DNA of 39,643 nucleotides from an uncultured Rhodospirillales bacterium (GCA_913055735.1 CAJXKD010000002.1:1048150-1087792), one strand, 5' to 3'; positions 14,796 through 23,945 are shown, numbered from the stretch's first letter. Notes: generated from the letters alone by a model not told the origin. A program made the numbers and translations.

Positions 14796-17129
14796 ATGGG
14801 AGTATTCGGCATCGGCCAACCGGTGACGCGCTACGAAGATCCGCGCCTTTTAAGGGGTCGCGGGCGTTACCTCGACGACATCAATTTGCCGAATCAAGCC
14901 TATGGCTACGTCCTCCACTCCCCCTACGCCCATGCCAAAATCACCGCCATCGACACCTCGGCCGCCAAAGCGGCGCCGGGCGTGCTTGCCGTCTTCACCG
15001 GCGAAGATCACAAGGCTGCCGGCTTCGGAACCCATGTGATTCGCATCCCGCATGAGCGCAAGGATGGCGGCAAGATGTTTACGCCAAACCAGATGGAACT
15101 GACCCACGACCGGGTCCGCTATGTCGGCGACTATGTGGCGTTCGTCGTCGCCGAAACGCCGGCCCAGGCGCGCGATGCCGCCGAGATGATCGATGTGAGC
15201 TTCGACTCGCTACCGGTGATCATCGATACGGCCAAGGCGCTCGACACGGACGCGCCGGTGATTTGGGACCACATGCCCGACAACGAAGTGTTTTGCCATA
15301 CCGCCGGCGACAAGGACGCGGTCGATGCCGCCTTTGCCAAGGCCGATCATGTGGTGAAACAGCGCATCGTCATCAACCGCATCACCGCCAACTCCATGGA
15401 GCCCCGCGCCTGCATCGGCCATTACGACGCGGCGCGCGATCACTACACGCTCTATGCCGGCACCCAGGGCGTGCACGGCGTGCGCCGTCCTCTCGCCAAC
15501 GATCTTCTGAAAGTGCCGGAGGAAAAGGTCCGCGTGATCACCAACGACGTCGGCGGCGGCTTCGGCATGAAGGGCGGCTGCTATCCGGAATATCTGCTGG
15601 CGCTGTGGGCGTCGCGGGAAATCGGCCGGCCGGTCAAATGGGTCGCCGACCGCTCCGAAGGTCTGCAATCTGATAATCAGGCGCGCGACAATGTCACCGA
15701 CGCCGAATTGGCCCTCGACAAGGACGGGAAGTTCCTCGCGGTGCGCGCACGGACCATCGCCAGCATTGGCGCCTATTACCATTCCGACCGGACGGCGCTG
15801 CCCGTCTTCTCCCATGTCGGTGTTCTGGCCGGGACCTATCGGACGTCTGCCATCCATGTCGAGGTTCAGGCAGTATTGACCAATACGGCGCCGACCGCCC
15901 CGTATCGCGGCGCCGGGCGTCCCGAAGCGGCGCTGGTGATCGAGCGGCTTGTCGATATCGCCGCCGATGAGCTAGGCATCGATCCCGCCGAGCTGCGCCG
16001 CCGCAACACCATCACCAAGGACGAGATGCCTTTCAAAACGGGGCTGATCTACACTTATGACAGCGGCGATTTCCGCGGCAATCTGGAGATGGCGCTAGAG
16101 AAAGCCGACTACGCCGGCTACGCCAAGCGCAAGGACGAAAGCGCGGCACGCGGCAAATGGCGGGGCATCGGGGTTTCCAACACGGTGGAATTGGCGCGCG
16201 GCCAGCCCTTCGAGGAATCCAAGCTGGAATTCGATGAGAACGGCACCCTGACCATCTACATGGGGACCCAGGACAATGGCCAAGCGCATGAGACCATGTA
16301 CCGTCAGATGGTCAACGAGAAGCTGGGCCTCGAGCCGGATGACGTGATCCTGGCCGACGGCGATTCCGACAAACTGCCACGTGGCGGCGGCACTTTTGGG
16401 TCCCGCTCCACCTTCATGGGCGGCACGGTGCTTTACCGGGCGTCCGACGATATCGTCGAGAAGGCCCGCAAGATCGCGGGACACCTGTTGGAAGCCGCCG
16501 AAGCGGATATCGATTTCGCCGACGGCACCTTCACCATCGCCGGGACCGACCGCTCCATCCACCTCAAGGACGTGGCGCGCGCGGCCTTCGATCCCTCCAA
16601 GCTGCCCGAAGGCGCGGAGCCGGGCCTTACCGGCACCGGCACCCTCGACGATGCGCAACCGACTTTTCCCAACGGCTGTCACGTCGTCGAGGTGGAAGTC
16701 GATCCCGACACGGGCAAGGTGGAGATCGTGAAATACACCGTCGTCGACGATGTCGGGGTGGTGATCAATCCCCTCACCCTCAAAGGCCAGATCCATGGCG
16801 GCATCGTGCAGGGCGCAGGCCAGGCGCTGATGGAAGACATGTACTACGACCCCGAATCGGGGCAGCTCATGACCGGATCGTTCCAGGACTACGCCATGCC
16901 GCGCGCCGACGACATGGTCAGCTTCTCTGTCACGCCCAACGTCGTGCCGACACCGACCAACCCGCTCGGCGCCAAGGGCGCCGGCGAAGCGGGTACGGTC
17001 GGCGGCCTGCCGGGTACCATGAACGCCATCGTCGATGCGCTGTCGCATTTGGGCATCAAGCACATCGACACACCCGCCACGCCGCAAAAGCTGTGGCGGA
17101 TCATTCAGGATGCGAAAAAGGCAGATTAG
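14796..17129 (+). CDS. molybdenum hydroxylase large subunit (xanthine dehydrogenase / CoxL-like family)
   Basis: 777 residues from the ATG at 14796, which has AGGAGA at 14785-14790. The upstream ATG at 14703 lies before the likely promoter. The protein binds the molybdopterin cofactor and hydroxylates an unknown substrate. It has the small N-terminal domain (RYEDPRLLRGRGRYLDD), GGGFGMKG at 253-260, PYRGAGRPEA at 369-378 and GAKGAGEAGTVG with the catalytic Glu731. The AYxCSFR signature of form I CO dehydrogenase is absent; PYRGAGRPEA is the xanthine-dehydrogenase/aldehyde-oxidase pattern. No iron-sulfur or FAD subunit gene is adjacent, so its electron-transfer partners must be encoded elsewhere. 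REP repeats follow immediately. Confidence 0.88.
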   Translation: MGVFGIGQPVTRYEDPRLLRGRGRYLDDINLPNQAYGYVLHSPYAHAKITAIDTSAAKAAPGVLAVFTGEDHKAAGFGTHVIRIPHERKDGGKMFTPNQMELTHDRVRYVGDYVAFVVAETPAQARDAAEMIDVSFDSLPVIIDTAKALDTDAPVIWDHMPDNEVFCHTAGDKDAVDAAFAKADHVVKQRIVINRITANSMEPRACIGHYDAARDHYTLYAGTQGVHGVRRPLANDLLKVPEEKVRVITNDVGGGFGMKGGCYPEYLLALWASREIGRPVKWVADRSEGLQSDNQARDNVTDAELALDKDGKFLAVRARTIASIGAYYHSDRTALPVFSHVGVLAGTYRTSAIHVEVQAVLTNTAPTAPYRGAGRPEAALVIERLVDIAADELGIDPAELRRRNTITKDEMPFKTGLIYTYDSGDFRGNLEMALEKADYAGYAKRKDESAARGKWRGIGVSNTVELARGQPFEESKLEFDENGTLTIYMGTQDNGQAHETMYRQMVNEKLGLEPDDVILADGDSDKLPRGGGTFGSRSTFMGGTVLYRASDDIVEKARKIAGHLLEAAEADIDFADGTFTIAGTDRSIHLKDVARAAFDPSKLPEGAEPGLTGTGTLDDAQPTFPNGCHVVEVEVDPDTGKVEIVKYTVVDDVGVVINPLTLKGQIHGGIVQGAGQALMEDMYYDPESGQLMTGSFQDYAMPRADDMVSFSVTPNVVPTPTNPLGAKGAGEAGTVGGLPGTMNAIVDALSHLGIKHIDTPATPQKLWRIIQDAKKAD

Positions 17130-17137
17130 GCTTGCAC

Positions 17138-17278
17138 ATGGATGCCCCGCATAAAGCCGGGCATGACGGTGTGAATTAAGGTTTCTCCCATGCGTCATAC
17201 CCCGGCTTGACCGGGGTATCCATCTTTACACTGTCTGCCGTTTTTAGATGGATGCGCGGGTCACGCCCGCGCATGACG
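17138..17278. repeat. REP-like palindromic repeat cluster (three units)
   Basis: Three related palindromes lie between convergent genes. The unit at 17197-17219 has a perfect 9-bp stem with loop CTTGA, flanked by CGTC. The unit at 17252-17274 has a perfect 9-bp stem of different sequence with loop TCACG, and is inverted relative to the first (CGTCAT...ATCCATC against GATGGAT...ATGACG). A decayed third unit is at 17138-17168. The stems differ yet both pair perfectly, which indicates structure is conserved. Similar GTCAT...ATGAC elements are common in alphaproteobacterial intergenic regions. It may act as a two-way transcript end. Confidence 0.8.
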
Positions 17279-17291
17279 AACTTGCTGGGGC

Positions 17292-17684
17292 TTAAGCAGC
17301 GGCCTGTTTCTTCTTGCGCTGCTCTTCCTCGAACTTGCGGAGATAGTCGAGGCGCAGCTGTACGCTCGGGCCAATCCACATGTCGTTGTTGGCATGATCG
17401 TCGTAGCCGTTGCCGGTGTTGGGATGGACCAGCATGCTCAGTCCTTTGCGGTTGAGCGCCAGCCACGGCACGATCTCGGGGAACAGCTTGGCCTCGAAGG
17501 CGATCTGGAAATGGGACTGGGGATGCGGCCCTTGCGGTGCCTTGTCCCGCCAACGACCCAGTTCGGCCTGGGGCCAGCGTTTGGCCACCTCGCGGCGCAG
17601 ATGGCCGGCCCACTGCTTGGAGCCGCCGTCATAATATATGTGGACGTGATAGCCCTTGATCAGGTCGCTGGGCCGGAATTCCAT
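17292..17684 (-). CDS. DOPA 4,5-dioxygenase family protein
   Basis: 130 residues, typical of the small DOPA 4,5-dioxygenase-like family, which cleaves catechol-type rings extradiol-wise in fungi and has many uncharacterised bacterial members. Probable metal ligands are the histidines in GYHVHIYYD (13 and 15), HPQSHFQIAF, and LVHPNTG with DDHANND. The C-terminus is charged (RKFEEEQRKKK). It starts 91 bases after the pccB stop and may be read from the pccB transcript, or independently. The substrate is unknown, and no aromatic-degradation genes surround it. Confidence 0.82.
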   Translation of the reverse strand: MEFRPSDLIKGYHVHIYYDGGSKQWAGHLRREVAKRWPQAELGRWRDKAPQGPHPQSHFQIAFEAKLFPEIVPWLALNRKGLSMLVHPNTGNGYDDHANNDMWIGPSVQLRLDYLRKFEEEQRKKKQAAA

Positions 17685-17775
17685 GGTTTTTCCCCAAAAT
17701 CTGACGGTTCTGCCCTACTAAGATAGGTCACCGGCCAGCAGACCGCAAACACCCCCGAACACCGCCAATTCCGGC

Positions 17776-19308
17776 CTAAAGCGGGATATTGCCGTGCTTT
17801 TTCCAGGGAAGCTCCTGCTTCTTTCCGCGCAGCATACGCAGCGACTTGCAGATCCGCGCCCGCGTGTTGTTGGGCATGATCACATCGTCGATATAGCCGC
17901 GCGCGCCGACCCGGAAGGGGTTGGCGAACTGGGCCTGGTATTCCTGCTCACGCGCCGCGATCTTTTCCTCGTCGCCGATATCCTCGCGGAAAATGATTTC
18001 GACCGCGCCCTTGGAGCCCATCACCGCGATCTCGGCGCTGGGCCAGGCGAAGTTGACGTCGCCGCGCAGGTGCTTCGAGCCCATGACGATGTAGGCGCCA
18101 CCGTAGGCCTTTCGGGTGATCAGCGTGATCTTGGGTACCGTCGCCTCGGCAAAAGCATAAAGCAGTTTGGCGCCGTGACGGATCAGCCCGCCATATTCCT
18201 GCGTCGTGCCGGGCAGAAAGCCGGGCACGTCGACCAGCAAGATGATGGGAATGTTGAAGCAATCGCAGAAACGAATGAACCGCGCCGCCTTCACCGATGC
18301 GTCGATATCGAGGCAGCCGGCCAGCACCATCGGCTGATTGGCGACGATGCCGACGGTCGAGCCCTCCATGCGGCCGAAGCCGATCATGATGTTCTTGGCG
18401 TAATCGGGTTGGAGCTCGAAAAAATCTTCTTCGTCGACCAGCTTCTCGATCAGCTCGCGCACATCATAGGGCGTGTTGGGATTGTCCGGGATCAGCGTAT
18501 CGAGGGACGGCTCGCGGCGCTCCGCGCTATCCTCGGTCGGCCGCGTCGGCGGCCGTTCACGGTTGCTGCCGGGCAGGAAGTCGATGAAGCGGCGCAACTG
18601 CTGCAACGCCTCGACGTCCGTATCGAAGGCGAGATCAGCCACACCGGATTTGGTGGAATGGGTGGTCGCGCCACCAAGCTGCTCCTGGGTCACTTCCTCG
18701 TGGGTCACCGTCTTCACCACTTCGGGGCCGGTCACGAACATATAGGACGTGTTCTTGACCATGAAGGTGAAGTCGGTCGTCGCGGGCGAATAAACCGCGC
18801 CGCCCGCGCACGGCCCCATGACCATGGAGATTTGCGGCACCACGCCGGAGGCCATGACGTTGCGCTGGAAGATTTCCGCATAACCGGCAAGCGACGACAC
18901 ACCTTCCTGAATGCGGGCGCCGCCGGAATCGTTGAGGCCGATAACCGGCGCGCCGACTTTCATCGCCTGATCCATGATTTTGCAGATCTTTTCCGAATGG
19001 GTTTCGGACACGGATCCGCCGAACACGGTAAAGTCCTGGCTGAAAACGAATACGAGGCGGCCGTTGACGGTGCCATACCCCGTCACCACGCCATCGCCCG
19101 GGACGGTTTTGGCGTCCATACCGAAATCGGTAGACCGATGCTCGACGAACATGTCCCACTCTTCGAAAGAGTCCGGATCGAGAAGCAGATCAATCCGTTC
19201 CCGCGCCGTCAACTTGCCGCGCGAATGTTGGGCGTCGACCCGCTTCTTGCCGCCGCCCGCGCGCGCCTTTGCGCGCTGTTCCTCCAACTGCCGAATAATT
19301 TCGTACAT
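17776..19308 (-). CDS. pccB: propionyl-CoA-type carboxylase beta subunit (carboxyltransferase)
   Basis: 510 residues, the usual length. It transfers CO2 from carboxybiotin on the alpha subunit to the acyl-CoA, making methylmalonyl-CoA if propionyl-CoA is used. The two crotonase-like halves are complete. The first has [20 protein letters not shown] and [12 protein letters not shown]; the second has [42 protein letters not shown] and PSAEIAVMG. These segments favour PccB over methylcrotonyl-CoA carboxylase beta. Its alpha partner is at 6279-8297, not adjacent as in many relatives. It follows the ATP12 gene by 93 bases, and I see no TTGC motif cluster like the one at pccA. Confidence 0.93.
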   Translation of the reverse strand: MYEIIRQLEEQRAKARAGGGKKRVDAQHSRGKLTARERIDLLLDPDSFEEWDMFVEHRSTDFGMDAKTVPGDGVVTGYGTVNGRLVFVFSQDFTVFGGSVSETHSEKICKIMDQAMKVGAPVIGLNDSGGARIQEGVSSLAGYAEIFQRNVMASGVVPQISMVMGPCAGGAVYSPATTDFTFMVKNTSYMFVTGPEVVKTVTHEEVTQEQLGGATTHSTKSGVADLAFDTDVEALQQLRRFIDFLPGSNRERPPTRPTEDSAERREPSLDTLIPDNPNTPYDVRELIEKLVDEEDFFELQPDYAKNIMIGFGRMEGSTVGIVANQPMVLAGCLDIDASVKAARFIRFCDCFNIPIILLVDVPGFLPGTTQEYGGLIRHGAKLLYAFAEATVPKITLITRKAYGGAYIVMGSKHLRGDVNFAWPSAEIAVMGSKGAVEIIFREDIGDEEKIAAREQEYQAQFANPFRVGARGYIDDVIMPNNTRARICKSLRMLRGKKQELPWKKHGNIPL

Positions 19309-19401
19309 CGACCCTTCAAATCCCCTTTAGGATTCGTCCAAGAATTCGCTTCGTCACCGGAATATACCGGGGCGCCAACATAGCCCGGTCGCGCAACGCC
19401 G

Positions 19402-20124
19402 TCACGCCCGAGAGCCGCCCAAAAGAGCCAAAAAGCGCGCCGCCGCCTCAATATCGGCCCGTATCCGGCGATGCCGGGCAAGCGCCTCGGCATCCTGCCC
19501 CCAAAGCTCCATCTGGAATTCCTCATCCAACAAGGCGAGATCGCCCGCTTCCTCGGCGGTGATTCGCCCGGCCTCGAGCGCCACGCCGATGACCACCGAA
19601 CCCGCCGCCGCCGTTGCCGACGAAACGGCCACCAACTGGAAGTGATCGTACCCCTCGACGACGGCGCTGAGCGCGCGGATGGCGGCGTCGGGCTGGTTCA
19701 CGGGGATTACGCCCGTCGTGACAGTAAGGGGCGCGTCCAATATCGTCGCCGCCCAATCGACAAGAGGCTGCCAGCGGTCGGTCTGCCGCTGCACCAATTC
19801 CGGCGGCTCCTCCGCGCGGTAACACAGAAGGTCGGTGCCGGCGAAAGCGCGCATGACCTCATGCATCTCTTCCCGTTTGGCCTCGACCCGATCGATAGCC
19901 GTGGCGGTCAGGCGGGTGAGCGGCATGGTTTCGACATCGAGGGTTTCGTCCTGGTCGGCCCATTCCTCGGCAATGGCCCGGGCAAGCTCTTCGCTGCCGA
20001 CGGCCATGGATTTCCCGGCCGGTGTCCGGATGGGCCGGTCATCGAGAAGGATGACGAAACCACCCTCTTCCTCGCCCGCACGCGCGTCGCGATAGAACTT
20101 CTTTGCGCCCTGCCAGGTGCTCAT
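19402..20124 (-). CDS. ATP12 family F1-ATPase assembly chaperone
   Basis: 240 residues. Mitochondrial Atp12 binds the free alpha subunit of F1 and helps build the alpha3beta3 ring; alphaproteobacteria keep homologues. The N-terminal motif KKFYRDA with VILLDDRPIRTPAGK and the segment AIAEEWADQDE are diagnostic, as are MPLTRLTATAIDRV and DLLCYRAEEPPELVQRQ. The C-terminal half is helical and contains EEFQMELWGQDAEA, the conserved acidic C-terminal motif. Its ATG overlaps the HAD gene stop by four bases (ATGA), indicating translational coupling. The ATP synthase genes themselves are not in the window. Confidence 0.93.
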   Translation of the reverse strand: MSTWQGAKKFYRDARAGEEEGGFVILLDDRPIRTPAGKSMAVGSEELARAIAEEWADQDETLDVETMPLTRLTATAIDRVEAKREEMHEVMRAFAGTDLLCYRAEEPPELVQRQTDRWQPLVDWAATILDAPLTVTTGVIPVNQPDAAIRALSAVVEGYDHFQLVAVSSATAAAGSVVIGVALEAGRITAEEAGDLALLDEEFQMELWGQDAEALARHRRIRADIEAAARFLALLGGSRA

Positions 20125-20804
20125 CGGCCGTCTCCGATAAGCCGGTCGACGGCAGCGGGAATCTCATTGAAGCTCTCGACGATCATCTTGGCACCGGCGT
20201 CCTTGAGGAGCGCGGTGTCGTGGTAGCCCCAGGCGACACCCAACGCCGGGACACCCGCATTGGCCGCCATTTCCATGTCGAATGTCGTATCTCCGATCAT
20301 CACCGTCCGCTCGGGGTCCGTCCCCGCTTCCTGCATCGCCTGGATCAGCATACCGGGATCGGGTTTTCCCGGTGCCGTGTCAGGCGTCTGAATGGTGACG
20401 AAAAAACGCTCCAGCGTATGACGCGACAATGTGTCGGCAACGCCGCGCCGGGACTTTCCCGTCGCCATGCCGATGAGCCATCCCGCCCGATCTAACGCGT
20501 GGATCGCCTCCGCCGCGCCGGGATAGAGCCCTTCGTCCCACAAGCCTTGGCGGCGGTGCTCGGTGGCGAACTTGCGGTAGGATTCCGTCAGCTCCACATG
20601 CACGGTGTCGGGCTCGTCCGGCAGCAAATAGGCAATGGCCTGCGTTAGATGCAGGCCGACCACCCGGGCGACGGCGGCCCGATCGGGCCGCGCCAGCCCT
20701 TTGTCCTCGAACGCCTGCGTCATCACCGCGACGATGGATGCGTGTGAATCGACAACCGTGCCGTCGCAATCGAAGACGGCGAGACGCAAGGACCGGTCAC
20801 TCAT
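20121..20804 (-). CDS. HAD-IA family hydrolase (phosphoglycolate phosphatase-like)
   Basis: 227 residues from the ATG at 20804, which has GGAGAAA upstream; the frame extends further up, but that part is unlike the family. All four HAD motifs are present: DCDGTVVDS (nucleophile Asp12, Asp14), the Thr of MATGKSRRG, the Lys of GKPDPGM, and GDTTFDMEMA. A helical cap lies between motifs I and II. The substrate is a phosphorylated small molecule, possibly phosphoglycolate, but the family is too broad to be definite. It overlaps the ATP12 gene by four bases and starts 22 bases after the VOC gene. HAD-ATP12 pairing appears to be common in alphaproteobacteria (from memory). Confidence 0.88.
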   Translation of the reverse strand: MSDRSLRLAVFDCDGTVVDSHASIVAVMTQAFEDKGLARPDRAAVARVVGLHLTQAIAYLLPDEPDTVHVELTESYRKFATEHRRQGLWDEGLYPGAAEAIHALDRAGWLIGMATGKSRRGVADTLSRHTLERFFVTIQTPDTAPGKPDPGMLIQAMQEAGTDPERTVMIGDTTFDMEMAANAGVPALGVAWGYHDTALLKDAGAKMIVESFNEIPAAVDRLIGDGR

Positions 20805-20826
20805 GAGCGAAAGGTTTCTCCATAAT

Positions 20827-21252
20827 CTATTGGGGCGCCACCGAGATATAGCCCTCCGAGGATATAGTCCAGAAAGGGTTCCATGCCACTTCCCAGGCAT
20901 GACCATCGGGGTCGGTGAAATAGCCGGAATAGCCGCCCCATTCCCGCTCGACGGGCGATTTAAGTATTTTCGCGCCGCTCTTTTGCGCCAGGTCCATCAC
21001 CGCATCGACCTCGTCCTTTGCGGCAACATTGTGCGCCAAAGCAATGCCGTGGGCGGACGGGTCCATCTTGCTTCCCAATTCCTCTTCGAATGCGGATTGC
21101 AGGTAGAGACCGAACACCATCCCGTTCATCTGGAAGAAGGTGACCTCGTCGGTCCGCATGGCCGGTTCCCACCCCAAACCGTCGCAGTAGAAACGGCAGG
21201 CGCGGTCCATATCCGCCACCGCCAACGTGACAAGTGAGAGTGTCTGTTTCAT
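20827..21252 (-). CDS. VOC (glyoxalase/bleomycin resistance) family protein
   Basis: 141 residues from the ATG at 21252, preceded by GAGGAGAA; an upstream in-frame ATG would add 13 residues unlike the fold. The protein starts with the VOC beta strand (LSLVTLAVADMDRACRFYCDGLGW) and ends with GGYSGYFTDPDGHAWEVAWNPFW, the usual second-module metal-ligand region with a Glu. These proteins act as metal-dependent isomerases, dioxygenases or drug-binding proteins. The particular role here cannot be told. It lies between the rluC-like gene (19-base gap) and the HAD gene (22-base gap) in the same direction. Confidence 0.85.
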   Translation of the reverse strand: MKQTLSLVTLAVADMDRACRFYCDGLGWEPAMRTDEVTFFQMNGMVFGLYLQSAFEEELGSKMDPSAHGIALAHNVAAKDEVDAVMDLAQKSGAKILKSPVEREWGGYSGYFTDPDGHAWEVAWNPFWTISSEGYISVAPQ

Positions 21253-21271
21253 CGCATTTTCCTCTCCGCGG

Positions 21272-22273
21272 TCATTGCGCCAAAGCGGCATCGAACTCCT
21301 CGAAAGGCTCGGGGTCTCCGTGCGGATCGAAGCCCAGGAACTTCCAGGTTTTCACCATGTGCGGGGGGAGCGACGCGGAAATCTCGAAGGTTCCGCCCGC
21401 CGGATGCGGCAACCGGATGGCCCGGGCATGGAGATGCAATTGCGGATCGATCCCCTTGGTATCCGGAAAGGCCTCGCTGCCGCCGTATTTTCCGTCGCCC
21501 ATGATGGGGGTGCCGATGGCAGCACAATGAACGCGCAGTTGATGGGTGCGCCCGGTGATCGGCTCCATGGATAGCCACGCGGCTTTTTGAGCCGCCACGT
21601 CGATAGTGCGGAAATGGGTCACGGCCGGCTTACCGCCCTCGCCGCCAACCACTTTTTCGCCACCCGCGCCGTCCATCTTGGCAAGGGGCAGATTGATCGT
21701 GCCCTCGTGCGGGCGCGGGACACCCATGACGGCCGCCCAATAGATCTTGCGGGTTTCCTTCGTGCGGAACGCCGCAGTCAGCTGCGCCGCCGCCTTTGCG
21801 GTGCGCGCAATCACCATGACGCCGGAGGTGTCCTTATCGAGGCGGTGGACCAGACGCGGGCGCTCCTTCGCATCGAACCGGAGCGCATCGAGCATGGCGT
21901 CGATATGAACGCGCACCTTCGATCCGCCCTGGACCGCCATGCCGGCCGGCTTGTTGAGGATGATGATGTGCTTGTCGCGGTGAATGACCGCAGCGCGCAA
22001 TTCTTTTACGGCCTTCTCATCAAGCGGCGGCTTCTGTTTGGGTTTGGCTTTCGAGACCGCTCCCGTATCCGGCAACGGCGGCACGCGAACGGTCTGGCCC
22101 GCCTCCAGGCGCTGATTGCCCTTCACGCGGCCGCCGTCGACGCGCACCTGACCGGTCCGCAAAAGCTTTTCGAGCCGCCCGTGAGTCAGACCCGGAAAAT
22201 GACGCTTGAACCAGCGGTCCAGCCGCAGACCGGCGTCATCCTCGGCAACGGTGAGGTTCTGAACGCCGCTCAC
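21272..22273 (-). CDS. RluC/RluD family 23S rRNA pseudouridine synthase
   Basis: 333 residues from a GTG at 22273 that overlaps the crcB stop in GTGA. The open frame continues 68 codons upstream, but that part is only the crcB antiframe. An N-terminal S4 RNA-binding domain (GLRLDRWFKRHFPG, residues 15-28, to about 65) is joined by a basic linker to the synthase domain. HRLDKDTSG (143-151) carries the catalytic Asp146, and GRTHQLRVH is the conserved RNA-contact motif. The two best-known family members modify positions in helix 80-90 or helix 69 of 23S rRNA. I cannot tell RluC from RluD specificity by eye. The VOC gene follows by 19 bases. Confidence 0.93.
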   Translation of the reverse strand: MSGVQNLTVAEDDAGLRLDRWFKRHFPGLTHGRLEKLLRTGQVRVDGGRVKGNQRLEAGQTVRVPPLPDTGAVSKAKPKQKPPLDEKAVKELRAAVIHRDKHIIILNKPAGMAVQGGSKVRVHIDAMLDALRFDAKERPRLVHRLDKDTSGVMVIARTAKAAAQLTAAFRTKETRKIYWAAVMGVPRPHEGTINLPLAKMDGAGGEKVVGGEGGKPAVTHFRTIDVAAQKAAWLSMEPITGRTHQLRVHCAAIGTPIMGDGKYGGSEAFPDTKGIDPQLHLHARAIRLPHPAGGTFEISASLPPHMVKTWKFLGFDPHGDPEPFEEFDAALAQ

Positions 22274-22650
22274 GTATACAGCACCCGGAAGACGTAGAGG
22301 CCGAACACGAAGGCAGCAATCGACAGGATCACCGACAGGGCGACATAGCTTCCCGCTTCGAGCACCTCCCCGCGTTGGAAAAGGGAGACGGCATCGAGGG
22401 AAAATGTCGAAAAGGTGGTGAACGCGCCCAGAATGCCGACCGCCATGAATGCCCGCATCTCCTGGCTCGGTGACCATGCGAGCGCCATCACCTCAGTCAG
22501 CACACCGAGAATGAAACACCCGGCAATGTTGACCACGAGCGTCCCGAACGGGAACCCGTGGCCCAACAATCTGCCTACCGCGACCATGGAAAGATACCGG
22601 GCCGACGCCCCCACCGCGCCGCCCATGGCGACCGCAATCAGCATTTTCAT
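22270..22650 (-). CDS. crcB: fluoride channel Fluc/CrcB
   Basis: 126 residues from the ATG at 22650, which overlaps the rarA stop (ATGA) and has AGGAGA upstream; the upstream extension of the frame lies inside rarA. It is a small four-helix dual-topology channel that exports toxic fluoride. GGAVGASARY (10-19), Asn41 in VNIAGCFILG, and GAFTTFSTFS (75-84) with the two stacked Phe residues of the fluoride path are all present. As a single gene it should form a homodimer. No fluoride riboswitch is visible upstream; expression probably depends on the degQ-rarA transcript. Confidence 0.95.
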   Translation of the reverse strand: MKMLIAVAMGGAVGASARYLSMVAVGRLLGHGFPFGTLVVNIAGCFILGVLTEVMALAWSPSQEMRAFMAVGILGAFTTFSTFSLDAVSLFQRGEVLEAGSYVALSVILSIAAFVFGLYVFRVLYT

Positions 22651-23945
22651 TCGTTTTCTCCTGCTTTCGCGTCCCGGAGTTTCTTCCAATAGTCGAGACG
22701 CTTGGCAATTTCGCGCTCGAACCCCCGATCAGCCGGCGTGTAGAACCGCTGACGGTCCATTTCGTCGGGGAAATAATTCTGGCCGGAAAATCCGTCCTCG
22801 GTCTTGTGGTCGTAGACGTAGCCATCGCCATAACCCAAGTCACGCATCAGCCGCGTCGGCGCGTTGAGGATATGCTTGGGCGGCATAAGGGAGCCGAATT
22901 CCTTGGCTGCGCGTCCGGCAGCGCCCATAGCCTTATAGGTGGCGTTGGATTTGGGCGCGGTCGCCAGATAGATCACCGCCTGCGCGATACACAGCTCGCC
23001 TTCGGGTGAGCCGAGCCGTTCATAGGCTTCCCAGGCGGAGATGGTTTGCGGCAGCGCGTTGGGATCGGCAAGGCCGATATCTTCGGAGGCAAAACGCACC
23101 AGACGCCGGGCGATATAATGCGGGTCCTCGCCCCCCGCGAGCATACGTGCAAACCAATAAAGCGCCGCGTCCGTGTCCGAGCCGCGCAACGATTTATGCA
23201 GGGCACTGATGAGATTGTAATGGCCCTCCTGCGACTTGTCGTAAAGGGGCATGCGCTTGCCGACCACTTCCGCCAACGCCTGCGGATCGAGGGGGGTATC
23301 CTGGGGCTCGAGAAACAGCTCTTCGGCCATATTCAGCAGGTAGCGTCCGTCACCGTCTGCCATCGCCCTGAGCGCCGCGCGCGCATCGGCATCGAGGGGA
23401 AGCTTACGGTCCTCTAGGGCTTCGGCCCGCGTCAGGATTTCCTCGAGCGCCTCGTCGCTGAGCCGGTTGAGCACCATCACCTGACACCGGGACAAAAGCG
23501 CGCCATTCAGTTCGAACGACGGGTTCTCGGTGGTCGCACCGACCAAGATCACCGTACCGTCCTCGACGTAAGGCAGGAAACTATCTTGCTGGGCGCGGTT
23601 AAAGCGATGAATCTCGTCGACGAACAACAAGGTCCCTTGCCCCGCCGCACGCCGGTCCTTCGCCTTCTCGAAAACCTTGCGCAGATCCGCCACCCCGGAA
23701 AACACCGCCGACAGGGGCTCGAACACCAGATCGGTTTCGTCGGCAAGCAGCCTGGCGATGGTCGTCTTGCCCGTGCCCGGCGGCCCCCAGAAAACGATGG
23801 ACGCCAGCCGGCCCGCCGCGACCATCCGGCCCAACGGCGCCTCGGGCGCCAGGATATGATCCTGGCCGACCACCTCGTCGAGGCTCTTGGGGCGCAGCCG
23901 GTCCGCCAACGGGTGAGGCGCTTGGGCTTCGAAAAGCGTACTCAC
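22647..23945 (-). CDS. rarA: replication-associated recombination protein A (AAA ATPase)
   Basis: 432 residues, normal for RarA/MgsA, a clamp-loader-like ATPase that acts at stalled replication forks with SSB and RecA. It has an N-terminal SLDEVVGQDH motif, Walker A GPPGTGKT (54-61), Walker B LLFVDEIHRF (106-115), sensor 1 ATTENPSF and the arginine-finger LLSRCQV. The C-terminal part carries SDTDAALYWFARML and the tetramerisation region. The start is GTG at 23945, overlapping the degQ stop (GTGA). The stop overlaps the crcB start. Both junctions suggest coupled translation in one operon. Confidence 0.95.
   Translation of the reverse strand: MSTLFEAQAPHPLADRLRPKSLDEVVGQDHILAPEAPLGRMVAAGRLASIVFWGPPGTGKTTIARLLADETDLVFEPLSAVFSGVADLRKVFEKAKDRRAAGQGTLLFVDEIHRFNRAQQDSFLPYVEDGTVILVGATTENPSFELNGALLSRCQVMVLNRLSDEALEEILTRAEALEDRKLPLDADARAALRAMADGDGRYLLNMAEELFLEPQDTPLDPQALAEVVGKRMPLYDKSQEGHYNLISALHKSLRGSDTDAALYWFARMLAGGEDPHYIARRLVRFASEDIGLADPNALPQTISAWEAYERLGSPEGELCIAQAVIYLATAPKSNATYKAMGAAGRAAKEFGSLMPPKHILNAPTRLMRDLGYGDGYVYDHKTEDGFSGQNYFPDEMDRQRFYTPADRGFEREIAKRLDYWKKLRDAKAGENE

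Noticed and set aside
17776..19383. 529-codon plus-strand frame opposite pccB
   Set aside because: Antisense to a complete carboxyltransferase gene whose motifs are all intact on the minus strand.
22274..22477. N-terminal extension of the rluC-like frame
   Set aside because: It overlaps crcB completely and does not resemble an S4-domain protein; the GTG in GTGA at 22273 is the natural start.
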